Below, piece by piece: positions 10,401 through 19,268 of a DNA stretch of 38,937 nt. Under the pieces are notes generated by a model. The model saw only the letters and a program-made list of their open reading frames with translations, had not been told where the DNA came from and ran no database searches. The number at the start of each line of letters is the position of its first letter. Position 1 is the stretch's first letter. The DNA is taken from the NCBI GenBank assembly GCA_945878715.1, contig CAMCTX010000008.1:1-38937 (forward strand), in the 5' to 3' direction. This DNA is from Legionella genomosp. 1. GTDB taxonomy: Bacteria; Pseudomonadota; Gammaproteobacteria; UBA6186; Azoamicaceae. Made by a program: the position numbers and the translations under genes.

Positions 10401-11837
10401 ATGGAAACAAACCATTGGTTGCCCTTATACCCAGAAATAACCATGCTTTTGTCCATTGGTTTTATATTAATGACTACGCTTTATTTGCCACCACGCTTAC
10501 AGTGGCTGAACTATCGTTTCGCACAAACAGCCTTAATAGTTGTGGCCTTTTTTTCTTTCAATCTTATGTCGCTAAAGCCTAATTATTTACTGAATGGCCT
10601 GTTTGTTATCGATCCCATGGCCTGTTTTTTAAAATGTTGTGTCTGTCTATTAGGGTGCATGGTGTTTTTTTATGCACGAAAAACCTTCATAATCAAGGAC
10701 GCTTTTAAAAGTGAATATTTTATACTGTGCCTGTTTTCGATCTTAGGTATGATGCTCGTTATTTCAGCTTCCCATTTTCTGAGTCTCTATTTGGGTCTTG
10801 AGTTAATGGTTCTACCGCTTTATGCACTCATTAGCTTGGATAGAGAAGCGCGATCGACCGAAGCGGCACTAAAATATTTTCTATTGGGTGTTTTGTCTTC
10901 GGCTTTTCTGCTATATGGCATCTCATTGTTGTACGGCATAACGGGTCATTTAAATTTAGAATCGCTGATGCAGGCGCTCAGTTTGGATCTCATCCATAAG
11001 CCAGCCTTGGTGGGCAGTTTGGTTTTTATTTTGGCTGCTGTACTGTTTAAGCTGGGTGTGGTGCCTTTTCATCTATGGTTACCTGATATTTATGAAGGCT
11101 CTGCCACGCCGGTCACGTTATTTCTAGGCACATTACCTAAAATAGCTGCTTTTGCCTTTGCCATACGCTTATTCAATGGTTTATTACCGCATTTAGAGCA
11201 GTTGCAGAACATACTGATCCTAGTAGGGCTCTTGTGCTTATTATTAGGACATCTTGGGGCTATTACCCAAAGCAATCTTAAGCGAATGCTTGCTTATTCG
11301 GCCATTGCACAAATGGGTTTTGTCGTGCTGGCATTGATGCTGGGCCTAACCCAGGGTTTTGCGATAGCCCTTTATTATTTATTAATCTATGTGCTGGCGG
11401 TACTGGCGTTCTTAGGGGCATTAAGCTTGTTAGGGGATGATTCGGTAGAAGCCGATCAGCTTGAAAGTTTGGAAGGATTAGGACACACGCATCCATGGTT
11501 TGGCGGTGTTATGATAATCATCTTACTGTCTTTAATAGGTATTCCACCTTTTGCGGGATTTTATGCAAAATTATTAGTCATTAAGACATTGATAAGCACA
11601 GGATTTTTAAGTGTTGCTGTCTTAGCCTTAGTCTTAACAGTCGTGGGTGCTTTTTATTACCTAAGGATCATCAACCTGATGTTTTTTAATACGCGCACCC
11701 TGGCAGTACCCAGAACATTCTCTCTCACACAGATAGGGCTCTTTTCTTTGAATGGCCTCGCCTTATTACTACTGGGTATTTTTCCAGCCCCTCTGCTCTC
11801 GCTGTGCAATAGTCTTATATTTTATAGTTTCAGATAA
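10401..11837 (+). CDS. nuoN: NADH-quinone oxidoreductase subunit N
   Basis: This 478-residue protein is the third antiporter-like subunit and the usual last gene of the nuo operon. Conserved segments are LGLELMVLPLYALISL, KYFLLGVLSSAFLLYG and FKLGVVPFHLWLPDIYEG. No clear hairpin terminator follows; the 75 bases to the next gene instead contain a plausible promoter. The whole run nuoD to nuoN keeps the standard order with very short gaps. Confidence 0.95.
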   Translation: METNHWLPLYPEITMLLSIGFILMTTLYLPPRLQWLNYRFAQTALIVVAFFSFNLMSLKPNYLLNGLFVIDPMACFLKCCVCLLGCMVFFYARKTFIIKDAFKSEYFILCLFSILGMMLVISASHFLSLYLGLELMVLPLYALISLDREARSTEAALKYFLLGVLSSAFLLYGISLLYGITGHLNLESLMQALSLDLIHKPALVGSLVFILAAVLFKLGVVPFHLWLPDIYEGSATPVTLFLGTLPKIAAFAFAIRLFNGLLPHLEQLQNILILVGLLCLLLGHLGAITQSNLKRMLAYSAIAQMGFVVLALMLGLTQGFAIALYYLLIYVLAVLAFLGALSLLGDDSVEADQLESLEGLGHTHPWFGGVMIIILLSLIGIPPFAGFYAKLLVIKTLISTGFLSVAVLALVLTVVGAFYYLRIINLMFFNTRTLAVPRTFSLTQIGLFSLNGLALLLLGIFPAPLLSLCNSLIFYSFR

Positions 11838-11849
11838 GGTCAATGAAAG

Positions 11850-11877
11850 TTGCAGATGATGTGAATTAGTTTATAGT
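11850..11877 (+). promoter_or_regulatory. Possible sigma70 promoter of the glutamate dehydrogenase gene
   Basis: A -35-like TTGCAG (11850-11855) and a -10-like TATAGT (11872-11877) are separated by 16 bases in the short gap between nuoN and the next gene. Transcription would start around 11884, leaving a leader of about 30 bases. The match is reasonable but unproven; read-through from the nuo operon is also possible. Confidence 0.4.
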
Positions 11878-11912
11878 TTAGGTAACCGCCTAAGAATAGG
11901 ACTAAGCCTTTC

Positions 11913-14900
11913 ATGTTAAGCAATACCTGGCATACAAGACTCTTTGATGCGCTAAAAATATCACGGGGACTTGTAGCAGGACAACAACTATCCGACACTT
12001 TCGAAGATGCCTTTCCTGTGGGGTATCAGGAAAATTTTTCTATAGAAAAGGCTGTTGAAGATATTGCTTTTTGCGAAAAATTAAGCGTTCAGCACAGTCT
12101 TGAAATGGATCTTTACCAGTCTGAGAATGAAGTCGATACCATCGTTCATTTTAAGTTATTAAGTTTAGGGATTAGTGTAATGTTATCGGATGTCGTGCCC
12201 ATCTTAGAAAATATGGGCCTTCGCATTATGAATGAAAAATCCTATGAGATAAAACCAAAAAATCGCGCAGTCATTCTTCTTAACGACTATCGCATGATTT
12301 ACAAAAAAGACAAGCCCATTTCTCTAGAAGCGGTTAAGAAAAATTTCCAAGAGGTGTTTGAGAAAATTTGGGCAAAAGAAATAGAGAACGATGGTTTTAA
12401 TCAATTGGTTTTATATGCCAATTTAAGTGGGCGTGAAGTCATGGTTTTACGTGCCTATGCGAAATATTTATGGCAAACAGGGTTTAATTTTAGTCAGGAC
12501 CATCTTGAAGAAACCTTTAATGCAAATCCAAGTTTGGCAGCATTGTTGATTGATTTATTTAAAACACGGTTTGATCCTGAACGTAGTCATCGCGAACTTG
12601 ATCTTGAAGGGCAAAGAGAGATTATAGAAAAAAATCTTGATTTGGTAGAGAATATCAATGAGGATAGAGCGATTCGTCGTTATCTGCAGGTTATTCTCGC
12701 AACCATTCGTACAAACTATTATCAAGTCGATGAACAGGGGTTATCCAAAAACTATTTTTCATTCAAGCTAAAATCTTCTGATGTACCAGAACTCCCACTC
12801 CCCGTGCCCTTGTATGAGATATTCGTCTATGCCGCACGTATGGAGGGTATTCATTTGCGTGCGGCAAAAGTTTCACGTGGTGGCATTCGTTGGTCCGATC
12901 GCCGAGAAGATTTTAGAACAGAGATTTTAAGTCTAATGAAAACACAGCAAGTAAAAAACGCTGTGATTGTGCCTATGGGCGCCAAGGGTGGTTTTGTATT
13001 GAAACAGATATCTGATAAAACAACACCTGATGAAATGCGAGAAGAAGTTCTTGAATGTTATAAGATTCTTATTCGAGGTTTATTAGATCTTACGGATAAT
13101 TACCAAGGTAATCGTTTGGTTCATCCCTTTAATGTTGTACGTTATGATGAAAACGATCCCTATCTTGTTGTGGCTGCAGACAAAGGGACTGCCACTTTTT
13201 CGGATACTGCCAATGCCATTGCCGAAGAATATGGATTTTGGCTTTTCGATGCCTTTGCTTCGGGTGGAAAAACAGGCTATGACCATAAAAAATTAGCGAT
13301 TACAGCCAGGGGTGCTTGGGAGTCGGTCAAAAGTCATTTTCATGGTTTGGGCGTTGATTTGAAGAAACAGACGGTTACAATGGTTGGTATTGGTGATATG
13401 TCTGGGGACGTTTTTGGTAATGGATTATTACTCTCTAAAAACTTTAAACTCATTGCTGCTTTTAATCATAAAGAGATTTTCATTGATCCTGATCCTGATC
13501 CCTTAAAAAGTTATGAAGAACGCAAAAGACTTTTTGAAATGCCGCATTCTAATTGGTCTGATTATAATCCAAACCTTATTTCTAAAGGCGGTGGTATTTT
13601 TTCGCGCTCTAGCAAGATGATTGATTTGTCAGTAGAAATTCGTCAAGCTTTGGATACACAAAAAGAAAAAATAGAAATAGATAGCCTCATTCGGATGATT
13701 TTAAAAGCACCCGTCGATTTGTTATGGAATGGTGGTATTGGTACCTATGTGAAATCGAGTTCAGAGTCTGATAGTGAAGTGAATGATAAGACGAATGATA
13801 TGGTGCGTATTAATGGTAGTGATTTACGTTGCAAAGTGGTGGCAGAGGGGGGTAATTTAGGCTTTACACAGTTGGGGCGTATAGAATATGCACAGCGGGG
13901 TGGGTGTATTAATACCGATGCTATCGACAATTCAGGTGGTGTGCATTGCTCGGATAATGAAGTGAATATTAAAATACTACTGAATGAGGTTGTTAAGCAG
14001 GGGCGTTTAACCGAACAAGAACGTAATCAAACACTTGCAAGCATTCAAGAAGAAGTTGCCGAATTAGTGTTGAGCAATAACAAAGTACAAACCCAGGCTA
14101 TTAGTATGGAAGCATTTAGAGCCTCTGAAAATTTAGAAATGCATGGCTATGTTATCCAGGCATTAGAGCGATCTCAAAAACTCGATCGATTATTAGAGTG
14201 CCTGCCAAGCCAGGAAGCTATTGAGACCAGAAAGTTAAACAACCAAGGTTTAACAAGGCCCGAGCTTGCTGTTGTGATGGCCTATTCAAAAATGTCCTTA
14301 AAGAAAGCTATTTTAGAGTCGAGCGTGCCAGAAGATCCCTATTTTCATGGTGTGCTAGAGAATGCCTTTCCCAAACCCTTGCGCATTCCGTTTAAAGAAT
14401 ATATGTCGGGCCATCGTTTAAAACGAGAAATTATTGCCACACAGTTAAGCGGTTATCTTATTAATAACATGGGCATTAGTTTTGTGACACGCTTAAAAGA
14501 TGAGACCGGTTCCAATGCTGCCGAAATCCTGCGTGCCTATATCGTTTCCAGTGAAATTTTTAATGCTGAAATACTTCAAAAAACCATTGATAATTTGCAC
14601 GACTCAGTGAGTATTTCCATACAATATCAAATGTTACATGAACTCAATCGTCTTTTAAGACGCAGTACACGCTGGTTTCTTAGAAAGAAAAACAGAAATA
14701 TTGATATGGGCCAAACGATTGATCATTTTGCTTTAAAATTAGATTTAATTGGCAAGGCACTGCCCGATTTAATAGTCGATTACGATGTCGATACACAACC
14801 AGCCATCGCTTATTATACCGAGGCCCATGTTCCTGTTGAATTAGCAACCCAGATTGTCAGTTTTAATAGCATGTTTTCGGCACTTGATATTGTGGAAGGT

Positions 14901-15275
14901 GCAACATTAAAACAATTTCCGGTGGATCAAATGGCCATGATTTATTATGAAATTGGCAAACGATTAGAGCTGAGTTGGTTTAGGGAGCTTATTAAAAAAC
15001 AAATAGTGAATAATCATTGGGAAGCTTTGGCGCGGGCTAGTTTTATGGATGATCTAGATCGTCAACAACGTTATTTGGCCATGCGTATCATGCGACAGGC
15101 ACTCGATGATACTAACATGCATGTATGGATCGATAACTGGTTGGCACAACATCAAACGGTGCTCGCACGCTGGGAGCATTTTCGATCGGAACTTAAACGG
15201 ACACCCCTGATTGATTTCACAATGCTTGCAGTTACACTCAGAGAGTTGCTGGATATGACACCCACGAATCCTTAA
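11913..15275 (+). CDS. gdhB: NAD-specific glutamate dehydrogenase, N-terminally short
   Basis: This 1120-residue protein belongs to the large NAD-dependent glutamate dehydrogenases (L-GDH180 type), which deaminate glutamate to 2-oxoglutarate and ammonia for catabolism. The catalytic core is visible from about residue 318: VSRGGIRWSDRREDFRTEI, then VPMGAKGGFV, followed by the nucleotide-binding part with GIGDMSGDVFGNGLLLS and CKVVAEGGNLGFTQ. The long helical C-terminal domain is present. Bacterial members normally have about 1600 residues; this one begins at the segment just before the usual DAFPxGYxExF motif (here DAFPVGYQENF). About 480-500 N-terminal regulatory residues are therefore missing. 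nuoN ends only 75 bases upstream, so there is no room for them. An AGGA site at 11899 precedes the ATG. Glutamate breakdown fits the amino acid permease downstream. Confidence 0.9.
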   Translation: MLSNTWHTRLFDALKISRGLVAGQQLSDTFEDAFPVGYQENFSIEKAVEDIAFCEKLSVQHSLEMDLYQSENEVDTIVHFKLLSLGISVMLSDVVPILENMGLRIMNEKSYEIKPKNRAVILLNDYRMIYKKDKPISLEAVKKNFQEVFEKIWAKEIENDGFNQLVLYANLSGREVMVLRAYAKYLWQTGFNFSQDHLEETFNANPSLAALLIDLFKTRFDPERSHRELDLEGQREIIEKNLDLVENINEDRAIRRYLQVILATIRTNYYQVDEQGLSKNYFSFKLKSSDVPELPLPVPLYEIFVYAARMEGIHLRAAKVSRGGIRWSDRREDFRTEILSLMKTQQVKNAVIVPMGAKGGFVLKQISDKTTPDEMREEVLECYKILIRGLLDLTDNYQGNRLVHPFNVVRYDENDPYLVVAADKGTATFSDTANAIAEEYGFWLFDAFASGGKTGYDHKKLAITARGAWESVKSHFHGLGVDLKKQTVTMVGIGDMSGDVFGNGLLLSKNFKLIAAFNHKEIFIDPDPDPLKSYEERKRLFEMPHSNWSDYNPNLISKGGGIFSRSSKMIDLSVEIRQALDTQKEKIEIDSLIRMILKAPVDLLWNGGIGTYVKSSSESDSEVNDKTNDMVRINGSDLRCKVVAEGGNLGFTQLGRIEYAQRGGCINTDAIDNSGGVHCSDNEVNIKILLNEVVKQGRLTEQERNQTLASIQEEVAELVLSNNKVQTQAISMEAFRASENLEMHGYVIQALERSQKLDRLLECLPSQEAIETRKLNNQGLTRPELAVVMAYSKMSLKKAILESSVPEDPYFHGVLENAFPKPLRIPFKEYMSGHRLKREIIATQLSGYLINNMGISFVTRLKDETGSNAAEILRAYIVSSEIFNAEILQKTIDNLHDSVSISIQYQMLHELNRLLRRSTRWFLRKKNRNIDMGQTIDHFALKLDLIGKALPDLIVDYDVDTQPAIAYYTEAHVPVELATQIVSFNSMFSALDIVEGATLKQFPVDQMAMIYYEIGKRLELSWFRELIKKQIVNNHWEALARASFMDDLDRQQRYLAMRIMRQALDDTNMHVWIDNWLAQHQTVLARWEHFRSELKRTPLIDFTMLAVTLRELLDMTPTNP

Positions 15276-15323
15276 GCTGGCTTTCTTAGCCCCACCTCTA
15301 ATACCTTCGAGTAGCCTATCAAA

Positions 15324-15356
15324 TAAGTTTTTCCGAGTGCCACTCAAAAAAACTTA
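15324..15356. promoter_or_regulatory. 33-base near-perfect palindrome between gdh and permease
   Basis: The left arm TAAGTTTTTCCGAGTG and the right arm CACTCAAAAAAACTTA are complementary at 14 of 16 positions around one central base (15340). The order is T-run, stem, A-run, the reverse of a rho-independent terminator on either strand. An operator-like site or a structural repeat is therefore a better guess than a terminator. It lies 49 bases after the gdh stop and about 27 bases before a possible promoter for the permease. Confidence 0.5.
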
Positions 15357-15382
15357 CTTGGTAGCCCAGGGTTTTTTAGGTA

Positions 15383-15412
15383 TTGTCCTCATGAAAGCGA
15401 AAGTGCTAGACT
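15383..15412 (+). promoter_or_regulatory. Possible sigma70 promoter of the permease gene
   Basis: TTGTCC (15383-15388) and TAGACT (15407-15412) are spaced by 18 bases. If used, transcription begins near 15419, which agrees with the ATG at 15448 being the real start of the permease and makes the longer open frame from 15337 unlikely to be translated. Confidence 0.35.
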
Positions 15413-15447
15413 CATTTCCTCTGTATTCAACCCGGATATTCATAATT

Positions 15448-16824
15448 ATGATGAGCCTATTTCGCAAAAAGCCTACCGAACATCCTGCCGTAGACAGTGG
15501 CTTAAAACGCTGTTTATCGGCCTTTGATCTCACGCTTATCGGAATCTCTGCCATGGTGGGTGGGGGTATTTTTGTACTCATTGGTATTACCTCCGCGACC
15601 ACAGCCGGGCCAGCTGTGATGCTTTCCTTTGTGGTTGCAGGTATTGCTTGTTCTTTTGCAGCCTTGTCTTATGCGGAATTATCAACCTGTATTGGTGGCT
15701 CTGGGAGCGCCTATGGCTATGCCTATGCAGGCTTGGGCGAACTGATTGCTTGGATTATCGGTTGGGATTTGCTGTTACAGTACGCCATTGGTGCCTGTGC
15801 CATTTCGATTGGTTGGTCCGGTTATTTTATTGATGCGCTAAGAACGCTAGGCATTCATGTGCCTGTGTATTTGACAACCTCTTATTTTGAAGGCGGTTTT
15901 GTTAATCTTTTTGCGATGATCATCATTCTCTTGTTAAGCAGCATTTTAACATTGGGCGTGAAGAACAGTGCGCGTTTTAATACCTCTATTGTGTTTGTTA
16001 AATTGGCCGTTATTGCGCTCTTTATGATAACAGCCGCCTTTAATCTAAAAACCAACCATTGGCATCCTTTTATGCCTTTCGGTTTTCAAGGGGTGATAGA
16101 AGGTGCAGCACTGGTCTTTTTTGCTTTTCTTGGTTTTGATGCTGTATCAACCGCTGCAGACGAGGCGATTAATCCACAACGTGATTTGGCGATAGGCACG
16201 ATTGCGACGCTGGTTATTTGTACCTTGCTCTATATACTGATGTCGGCTTTATTGACGGGTATTACGCCTTACACGGCACTCAATGTGAAGTCACCGGTCG
16301 CTGACAGCATTTTAAACTTAGGCTATCCTTGGATTGCCAATATTATTGCGGTTGGGGCTGTGATAGGGATGACCTCCGGAACCTTAATACTCATTTATGG
16401 TTTAACACGGGTTATTTATTCAATGTCCAAAGATGGTTTATTACCCGGTAGTTTCTCAAAAATATCGACCAAGACTCATACGCCGCTGCGTATCATTAGC
16501 GTCTGTGGTATTAGTTTGGCCCTAATGGCTGGTTTTCTGCCACTGATGGCCGTTGCCGAGTTGGTTAATCTTGGGACCATGGCTGCCTTTGCCATGGTTT
16601 GTCTTATCACCCTTTGTTTGCGTTATACCAAGCCCGATCTGCCACGTCCCTTTAGAACGCCCTTTTGCCCCTTCGTGCCATTGTTAGGTGCAGCCTCCTG
16701 TATCTATCTTATGACCAATCTTTCCAAGCTTGCTTGGATCCGATTTATGGTTTGGATGGCCATTGGAATAGTCGTTTATTTCTGTTATGGCTACTCTCAT
16801 AGCAAATTAGCAAAAAAGGCTTGA
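15448..16824 (+). CDS. APC-family amino acid permease
   Basis: This 458-residue inner membrane protein belongs to the amino acid-polyamine-organocation (APC) superfamily, close to the cationic amino acid transporter-like group. The N-terminal LKRCLSAFDLTLIGISAMVG and GGGIFVLIGI correspond to the first broken helix with the substrate-binding glycines. FFAFLGFDAVSTAADEAINP is the typical helix 6 region. About twelve hydrophobic segments are seen. The frame is open from 15337, but the N-terminus MMSLFRKKP at 15448 (or ATG 15451) fits the family better; no strong ribosome-binding site is visible. The substrate cannot be told from sequence. Location after a glutamate dehydrogenase suggests amino acid uptake for catabolism. 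Confidence 0.85.
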   Translation: MMSLFRKKPTEHPAVDSGLKRCLSAFDLTLIGISAMVGGGIFVLIGITSATTAGPAVMLSFVVAGIACSFAALSYAELSTCIGGSGSAYGYAYAGLGELIAWIIGWDLLLQYAIGACAISIGWSGYFIDALRTLGIHVPVYLTTSYFEGGFVNLFAMIIILLLSSILTLGVKNSARFNTSIVFVKLAVIALFMITAAFNLKTNHWHPFMPFGFQGVIEGAALVFFAFLGFDAVSTAADEAINPQRDLAIGTIATLVICTLLYILMSALLTGITPYTALNVKSPVADSILNLGYPWIANIIAVGAVIGMTSGTLILIYGLTRVIYSMSKDGLLPGSFSKISTKTHTPLRIISVCGISLALMAGFLPLMAVAELVNLGTMAAFAMVCLITLCLRYTKPDLPRPFRTPFCPFVPLLGAASCIYLMTNLSKLAWIRFMVWMAIGIVVYFCYGYSHSKLAKKA

Positions 16825-16893
16825 AAATCTTGTCTTTGGCAGCCCTACGACTAAGCTAATAGGAGGAATAGATCTTATTAGATTGGGTGGGGC

Positions 16894-17721
16894 GTGATTA
16901 GACAGAAAATAGCCAAAAAAATCGTACAGGCTGCCAGTCGCTGGCTTTTAAAGAATGAGCCCCCCAAGCGTAGGCATTTGTGTGATTTCCCCCAAATTTG
17001 TGAGAAAGTATTGCCGGGGGATGTTTTATTAGTCGAAGGCAGAAGCCGTGCCAGCCAAATTATCAAACTCATGACCCAAAGTCCCTGGTCTCATGCCATG
17101 CTTTACATAGGTCGACCGGCAGATATTTGGGATACTAAACGACGCCTTCATATCCAAAAAAGCCTCTCGGTCGCCTCGGATACTCAATTACTGATTGAAA
17201 GTGAACTGGGCTATGGCACGATTGTCTCTGTTTTAGAGAAGTACCAAGATGATCATATTCGTATTTTAAGACCCCAGGGATTGTCGGCAGAAGATACCCA
17301 AAAAGTCATAACCTATGCGATGGGTCGTATTGGTGCCGATTACGATATTCGACATATTATCGATCTGGGACGTTTCCTCTTACCCTGGAGTTTATTTCCA
17401 AGCAAATGGCGTAATTACTTATTCGAACAAGGTGCCTCTAAACCCACAGAAGATATTTGCTCATCGATGATAGCCCAAGCTTTTCAAAGTATTCATTTTC
17501 CCATTTTACCGGTTTTTACACGCGATGAAGCGCAAAATTTAGAACTCATAGAACGCAATGCCCGTTTTTTTACACCCAGTGATTTTGATTTTTCACCTTA
17601 TTTTTCTATCATAAAATACCCTATTTTTCCGGTCGATCAACATGAGTATTATCATGATCTACCCTGGAAAGAGGCGGCAGACACAGAAGAAACGAAGAAC
17701 CTTCCAAAGATAGTCGATTAA
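16894..17721 (+). CDS. YiiX-type permuted papain-like (NlpC/P60 superfamily) protein
   Basis: This 275-residue protein resembles the YaeF/YiiX C92 group of circularly permuted papain-like amidases. PGDVLLVEGRSRASQIIKLM is followed by SPWSHAMLYIG with the probable catalytic His67. The probable nucleophile Cys189 is in EDICSSMIAQAF, and this His-before-Cys order is the mark of the permuted fold. Substrates for related proteins include peptidoglycan peptides and lipids; which applies here is unknown. No signal peptide is evident. The start is taken as GTG 16894 because in-frame sequence is closed by a TAG at 16879; GGGTGGGG just upstream may serve as the ribosome-binding site. A strong AGGAGG at 16861 has no usable start codon near it, so the start is uncertain. 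Confidence 0.75.
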   Translation: MIRQKIAKKIVQAASRWLLKNEPPKRRHLCDFPQICEKVLPGDVLLVEGRSRASQIIKLMTQSPWSHAMLYIGRPADIWDTKRRLHIQKSLSVASDTQLLIESELGYGTIVSVLEKYQDDHIRILRPQGLSAEDTQKVITYAMGRIGADYDIRHIIDLGRFLLPWSLFPSKWRNYLFEQGASKPTEDICSSMIAQAFQSIHFPILPVFTRDEAQNLELIERNARFFTPSDFDFSPYFSIIKYPIFPVDQHEYYHDLPWKEAADTEETKNLPKIVD

Positions 17722-17749
17722 CTACTAGCTGGTGCGAAATTAGTTTTTT

Positions 17750-17785
17750 CGTCATTGCGAGGGCCTTAAGCCTGAAGCAATCCAG
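17750..17785 (+). repeat. Interspersed repeat, intergenic copy
   Basis: The segment begins CGTCATTGCGAG and ends GAAGCAATCCAG, the conserved ends of a repeat common in many bacterial genomes. The centre, GGCCTTAAGCC, is itself nearly palindromic. It lies between the YiiX-like gene and bcp. A copy with the same ends occurs inside nuoG on the opposite strand at 4139-4168. Confidence 0.75.
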
Positions 17786-17864
17786 ATTCTAATTAAAAGG
17801 ATTTTTTAAAATAGAGCTGCTATCATACGAAACTCACATGCCCAGGGGTGAAGGGAGGCTCCTT

Positions 17865-18308
17865 ATGATATTAAAAGTACAGGATAAAGCACCCGCCTTT
17901 CGTCTAGAGGGTGCCGACCATCAGACCCATACGCTCGTTGAGCAGCTAGGCCACTTTGTTGTCATCTATTTCTATCCTAAAGATGATACCCCTGGTTGTA
18001 CCCTCGAGGCCTGTGCTTTTAGAGACACCCAAGAAGCTCTGGCTAAAAACGATTGTGTTGTTTATGGTATCTCCAGAGATAGCAGCGACAGCCATGCAAA
18101 ATTTTTCAAAAAATATAATTTAAACTTTACGTTGTTAAGCGATACCGATTTAAGTGTTCATAAAGCTTACGGCGTTTTGGAAGATACTAAAACAAAACGT
18201 AGCACTTTTTTAGTTGATCAACAGGGTCATATTATTAAAATATGGCCGAATGTCCGTGTTGAAGGACATATCAATGACATCCTAGAAACCCTACAAGCTT
18301 TGTCCTAA
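17865..18308 (+). CDS. bcp: Thiol peroxidase of the Bcp/PrxQ family
   Basis: This 147-residue cytoplasmic peroxiredoxin reduces hydrogen peroxide and organic hydroperoxides. The motif YPKDDTPGCTLEACAFRD holds the peroxidatic Cys45 and the resolving Cys50, at the same positions as in E. coli Bcp. The frame is open from 17838, but the ATG at 17865 has a strong AAGGGAGG ribosome-binding site (17851-17858) at ideal distance and gives the normal length. The cation transporter gene begins 8 bases after the stop, so the two are probably one operon. Confidence 0.93.
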   Translation: MILKVQDKAPAFRLEGADHQTHTLVEQLGHFVVIYFYPKDDTPGCTLEACAFRDTQEALAKNDCVVYGISRDSSDSHAKFFKKYNLNFTLLSDTDLSVHKAYGVLEDTKTKRSTFLVDQQGHIIKIWPNVRVEGHINDILETLQALS

Positions 18309-18316
18309 TCGCGTTC

Positions 18317-19192
18317 ATGCATACAAACGAAGATCTACGAAACGAGCGTTACTTATGGATAGCCTTAGGGTTAACCACGACCTTTATTGGTATTGAGCTC
18401 ACGGGTGCGTTCTTTAGTAAAAGTTTGGCTTTACTATCGGATGCCGCGCATCTTTTAACCGATGCAGCGGCTTTGATTATTTCGATTGCTGCAATGCGTT
18501 TTGGTAGGCGAGAACCCGATACAAAACGCACCTATGGTTATTATCGCTTTGAAATTTTAGCCGCCGCTTTTAATGCGATTGTTCTTTTTTTGGTGGCTTT
18601 TTTTATATTTCTGGAAGCCTATAAACGCTTATTTACCCTGCATGCTATTCATAGCAGCAGCATGTTAGTGGTTGCGAGCTGTGGTTTTTTTATTAATTTA
18701 CTATCGGTACATCTATTACGTGTGCCTAGTCAGGGAAGCCTGAACATTAAAAGTGCCTACATTGATGCGCAGGCTGATATGTGGAGCTCTTTAGGCATTA
18801 TTGTTACCGCAGGTTTTATACACTTCACAGGATGGCAATATATTGATTCGCTGATGGCGATTGGCATTGCATTATGGATTTTGCCGCGTACTTGGACCTT
18901 GCTTAAAGAAAGCATTAACATTTTACTGGAGGGGGTTCCGGAAGGGATCGAGCTTAGCGAGATCAATAAAGCGTTATCCAGCTTAGAAGGTGTTATAGAA
19001 GTGCATGATATACATGTTTGGGCCTTAACGAATAAAAAAATAAGTTTGACAGCTCATGTGGTTATTCAACGAACGGTACAGCCGGACGATTTACTACGCG
19101 CTATAGGACGTTCCTTGGAGGATGGTTTTCAGATCACGCATTCAACCATTCAGATGGAACATGATCGCTGCAGCCATCAAAGGGGGATCTAG
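18317..19192 (+). CDS. Cation diffusion facilitator (CzcD/ZitB-like metal exporter)
   Basis: This 291-residue protein has six hydrophobic segments and a C-terminal cytoplasmic domain (from about residue 208), the pattern of CDF transporters that export zinc and related divalent metals by proton exchange. The helix 2 metal site is complete (SDAAHLLTDA; His45, Asp49). The helix 5 site reads YIDAQADMWSSLG, with Asp150 where zinc-type CzcD/ZitB proteins usually have His, followed by Asp154. The metal specificity may therefore differ from zinc. It follows bcp by 8 bases. No strong ribosome-binding site is seen, which suggests translational coupling. Confidence 0.88.
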   Translation: MHTNEDLRNERYLWIALGLTTTFIGIELTGAFFSKSLALLSDAAHLLTDAAALIISIAAMRFGRREPDTKRTYGYYRFEILAAAFNAIVLFLVAFFIFLEAYKRLFTLHAIHSSSMLVVASCGFFINLLSVHLLRVPSQGSLNIKSAYIDAQADMWSSLGIIVTAGFIHFTGWQYIDSLMAIGIALWILPRTWTLLKESINILLEGVPEGIELSEINKALSSLEGVIEVHDIHVWALTNKKISLTAHVVIQRTVQPDDLLRAIGRSLEDGFQITHSTIQMEHDRCSHQRGI

Positions 19193-19268
19193 AAAAGAAG
19201 TTCTTTGGAGGAATCAAGAATCTTTGCTAGAATCAGAACAGGTTTTGATCAATGTGTTGGGGGTTTTT

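Noticed and set aside
13487-13502. GATCCT tandem repeat in the glutamate dehydrogenase gene.
   Set aside because: Fewer than three units and it simply encodes DPDPDP within the protein; nothing suggests an unstable repeat.
19122-19268. Upstream extension of the lipoprotein frame.
   Set aside because: It overlaps the end of the cation transporter gene and would bury the signal peptide inside the protein. The GTG at 19269 has a good ribosome-binding site.
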